Assembly: GCF_003491325.1 (NCBI RefSeq)
Contig: NZ_CP022881.1
Coordinates: 1,612,001-1,676,000, forward strand
From: Staphylococcus sp. M0911
Lineage (GTDB): Bacteria; Bacillota; Bacilli; Staphylococcales; Staphylococcaceae
DNA: 64,000 nucleotides
Reading direction: 5' to 3'
The position numbers were made by a program, and so were the translations under genes. Below the pieces are notes generated by a model. That model made no database searches, had not been told where the DNA came from, and saw only the letters and a program-made list of their open reading frames with translations. Within the stretch, counting starts at the first letter, position 1; each line of letters begins with the position of its first letter. This document shows positions 62,542 through 64,000 of this stretch, in pieces.

Positions 62542-63378
62542 TTAGTCAACTTTGTGATCAGAGCCGAAGAATGATTTAAACATATGGAATGATGTTTCTC
62601 TGTTCATTGCTGCAATAGATGTAGTCAATGGAATACCTTTTGGACAAGCATTCACACAGTTTTGTGAATTACCACATTGTTGTAATCCACCTGCACCCAT
62701 TAAAGCATCTAAACGTTCATCTTTAGTCATAGCACCTGTTGGATGTAAGTCGAATAAACGTACTTGAGAGATGGCTTGCGCACCAACGAAATCATTTTTT
62801 TGAGTGACGTTAGGACAAACTTCTAAACAAACACCACAAGTCATACATTTAGATAATTCATAAGCTGTTTGACGTTTTTTCTCAGGCATACGAGGACCTG
62901 GACCTAAATCATACGTACCATCAATTGGAATCCAAGCTTTCATACGTTTCAAGTTGTCAAACATTCTTGAACGATCAACTTGTAAGTCACGAATAACTGG
63001 GAACGTACTCATTGGTTCTAAACGTATAGGTTGTTCTAATTGATCAACGATAGCAGAACATGATTGTCTTGCACGGCCATTAATCACCATTGAACAAGCA
63101 CCACATACTTCTTCTAAACAGTTCATATCCCAAGTTACAGGCGTTGTCTTTTCACCTTTACTATTAACTGGGTTACGTCTAATTTCCATTAAACATGCGA
63201 TAACATTTAAATTTTCTTTGTAAGGAACTTCAAATGTTTCTTCATATGGTTTAGATTCGCTATCATCTTGACGTTTAATAATCAATTTAACCGTTTTTTG
63301 TTTAGGTTGATTATTTTGTTCTTCTGTTGGTTGATTACCTTGAGTTTCTGGAGTGTCTTTTACTGATTGTTCAGCCAT
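62542..63378 (-). CDS. sdhB: Succinate dehydrogenase iron-sulfur subunit
   Basis: Carries electrons from SdhA to the quinone. The 278-residue protein has the 2Fe-2S cysteines (CLEEVCGACSMVINGRARQSC), the 4Fe-4S motif (CMTCGVCLEVCPN) and the third cluster (CGNSQNCVNACPKG). A polar, Gln/Asn/Pro-rich N-terminal extension of about 30 residues precedes the ferredoxin domain, somewhat longer than in S. aureus (about 271 residues). One-base overlap with sdhA. Confidence 0.97.
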   Translation of the reverse strand: MAEQSVKDTPETQGNQPTEEQNNQPKQKTVKLIIKRQDDSESKPYEETFEVPYKENLNVIACLMEIRRNPVNSKGEKTTPVTWDMNCLEEVCGACSMVINGRARQSCSAIVDQLEQPIRLEPMSTFPVIRDLQVDRSRMFDNLKRMKAWIPIDGTYDLGPGPRMPEKKRQTAYELSKCMTCGVCLEVCPNVTQKNDFVGAQAISQVRLFDLHPTGAMTKDERLDALMGAGGLQQCGNSQNCVNACPKGIPLTTSIAAMNRETSFHMFKSFFGSDHKVD

Positions 63379-64000
63379 TATTTTTTACCTCCTTTAGACT
63401 TACTAGTGTAATCACGTTTACGTGGTGGAATTAAGCTAATATCAACTGGTTCATAAGTGAATTTAGGCGCTTCAGTTCTACCTTGGTAGTGAGCCATAGT
63501 TGTTTTTAACCATTCTTCGTCATTACGTTCTGGGAATTCTGGTTTGTAGTGTGCACCACGCGATTCGTTACGGTTATAAGCTCCGATAGTGATTACACGT
63601 GCTAGTACAAGCATATTCCATAATTGACGTGTGAAGAATACGGCTTGGTTACTCCAAGTTTGTGTATCTTCCATATCAATATCTTCGTAACGCTTCATCA
63701 ATTCTTGAATTTTCTTATCTGTTTCTAACAATTTATCATTTTCACGCACAACAGTTACGTTTGCTGTCATGATTTCACCTAATTCACGGTGAAGTTTATA
63801 AGCATTTTCGCTACCGCGCATGTTTAATAATTTATCGAAACGTTCTTGTTCTTCTTTAACACGTGCTTCATAGATACTATCATCTAGATCAGTGTATGAA
63901 GTTTCGATTTCATCAAGATATTTAATTGCATTTGGACCTGCAACTGTACCACCATAAATAGCAGATAATAATGAGTTAGCACCAAGTCTATTACCACCAT
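63378..64000 (-). CDS. sdhA: Succinate dehydrogenase flavoprotein subunit, C-terminal part
   Basis: About 207 codons of SdhA lie in the window; the start is beyond position 64000. The visible part includes GGNRLGANSLLSAIYGGTVAGP, the capping-domain end with FAD-binding residues, and the C-terminus (RNESRGAHYKPEFPERNDEEW), which contains the conserved Arg and His of the active-site region. The frame stays open from the window edge. It shares one base with sdhB (TAATG). Confidence 0.96.
   Translation of the reverse strand, partial: GGNRLGANSLLSAIYGGTVAGPNAIKYLDEIETSYTDLDDSIYEARVKEEQERFDKLLNMRGSENAYKLHRELGEIMTANVTVVRENDKLLETDKKIQELMKRYEDIDMEDTQTWSNQAVFFTRQLWNMLVLARVITIGAYNRNESRGAHYKPEFPERNDEEWLKTTMAHYQGRTEAPKFTYEPVDISLIPPRKRDYTSKSKGGKK

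Overview
This window is core chromosome of a coagulase-negative Staphylococcus. The evidence is the low G+C content, the staphylococcal gene order (plsX-fapR-recG, stk1-stp, the pyr operon, the dcw cell-division cluster, bshC, sdhAB), four beta-class phenol-soluble modulin genes, and a STAR-like interspersed repeat. The proteins resemble S. aureus versions but are clearly diverged. I cannot fix the species from sequence alone. No prophage, insertion sequence, CRISPR array or plasmid-type gene was seen.

Layout. Positions 1-8.2 kb hold the start of plsX, its regulator fapR, recG, the fatty-acid kinase fakA with an Asp23-family partner, rpmB, and the thiN/rpe/rsgA group. Positions 8.3-20 kb hold stk1/stp signalling, rlmN, rsmB, fmt, a degenerate deformylase, priA, coaBC, rpoZ and gmk, interrupted by one inverted TM2-domain gene. 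From 20.2 to 22.7 kb lie rqcH, a VOC protein and an unannotated 27-residue membrane peptide gene. From 23 to 33.2 kb is the pyrimidine operon pyrR-pyrP-pyrB-pyrC-carA-carB-pyrF-pyrE, with two PyrR attenuators readable in the sequence. From 33.3 to 41 kb are an LtrA-family membrane protein, rluD-like, lspA, a non-coding stretch rich in repeats and hairpins, a CHAP protein, a two-domain VOC protein, and ileS behind an isoleucine T-box. From 41 to 57.7 kb is divIVA-ylmH-yggT-sepF-ylmE-pgeF-ftsZ-ftsA-divIB-murD-mraY-pbp1-ftsL-rsmH-mraZ and bshC. From 57.9 to 64 kb are a GNAT gene, a frameshifted HAD phosphatase, the PSM-beta cluster, tRNA-Arg(UCU), a metallophosphoesterase, rdgB, murI, sdhB and the end of sdhA.

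How the genes fit together. FapR/PlsX/FakA connect fatty-acid sensing and activation to phospholipid synthesis. RqcH and YlmH (RqcP) are the two factors of bacterial ribosome-associated quality control. Stk1/Stp sit beside translation genes and act on cell-wall and division targets. Most genes are on the minus strand in tightly packed operons with 1-20 bp overlaps, split by clear intrinsic terminators. Several true starts are GTG or TTG (fapR, rsgA, sepF, pgeF, rsmH, one PSM gene) and were chosen from ribosome-binding sites and family length.

No wholly new system is evident. The best leads are the dinucleotide-repeat frameshift in the HAD gene, the out-of-frame conserved N-terminus of ylmH/rqcP, the Trp-less four-copy PSM-beta array, the 27-residue peptide gene, and the hairpin-rich 36.2-36.5 kb region.
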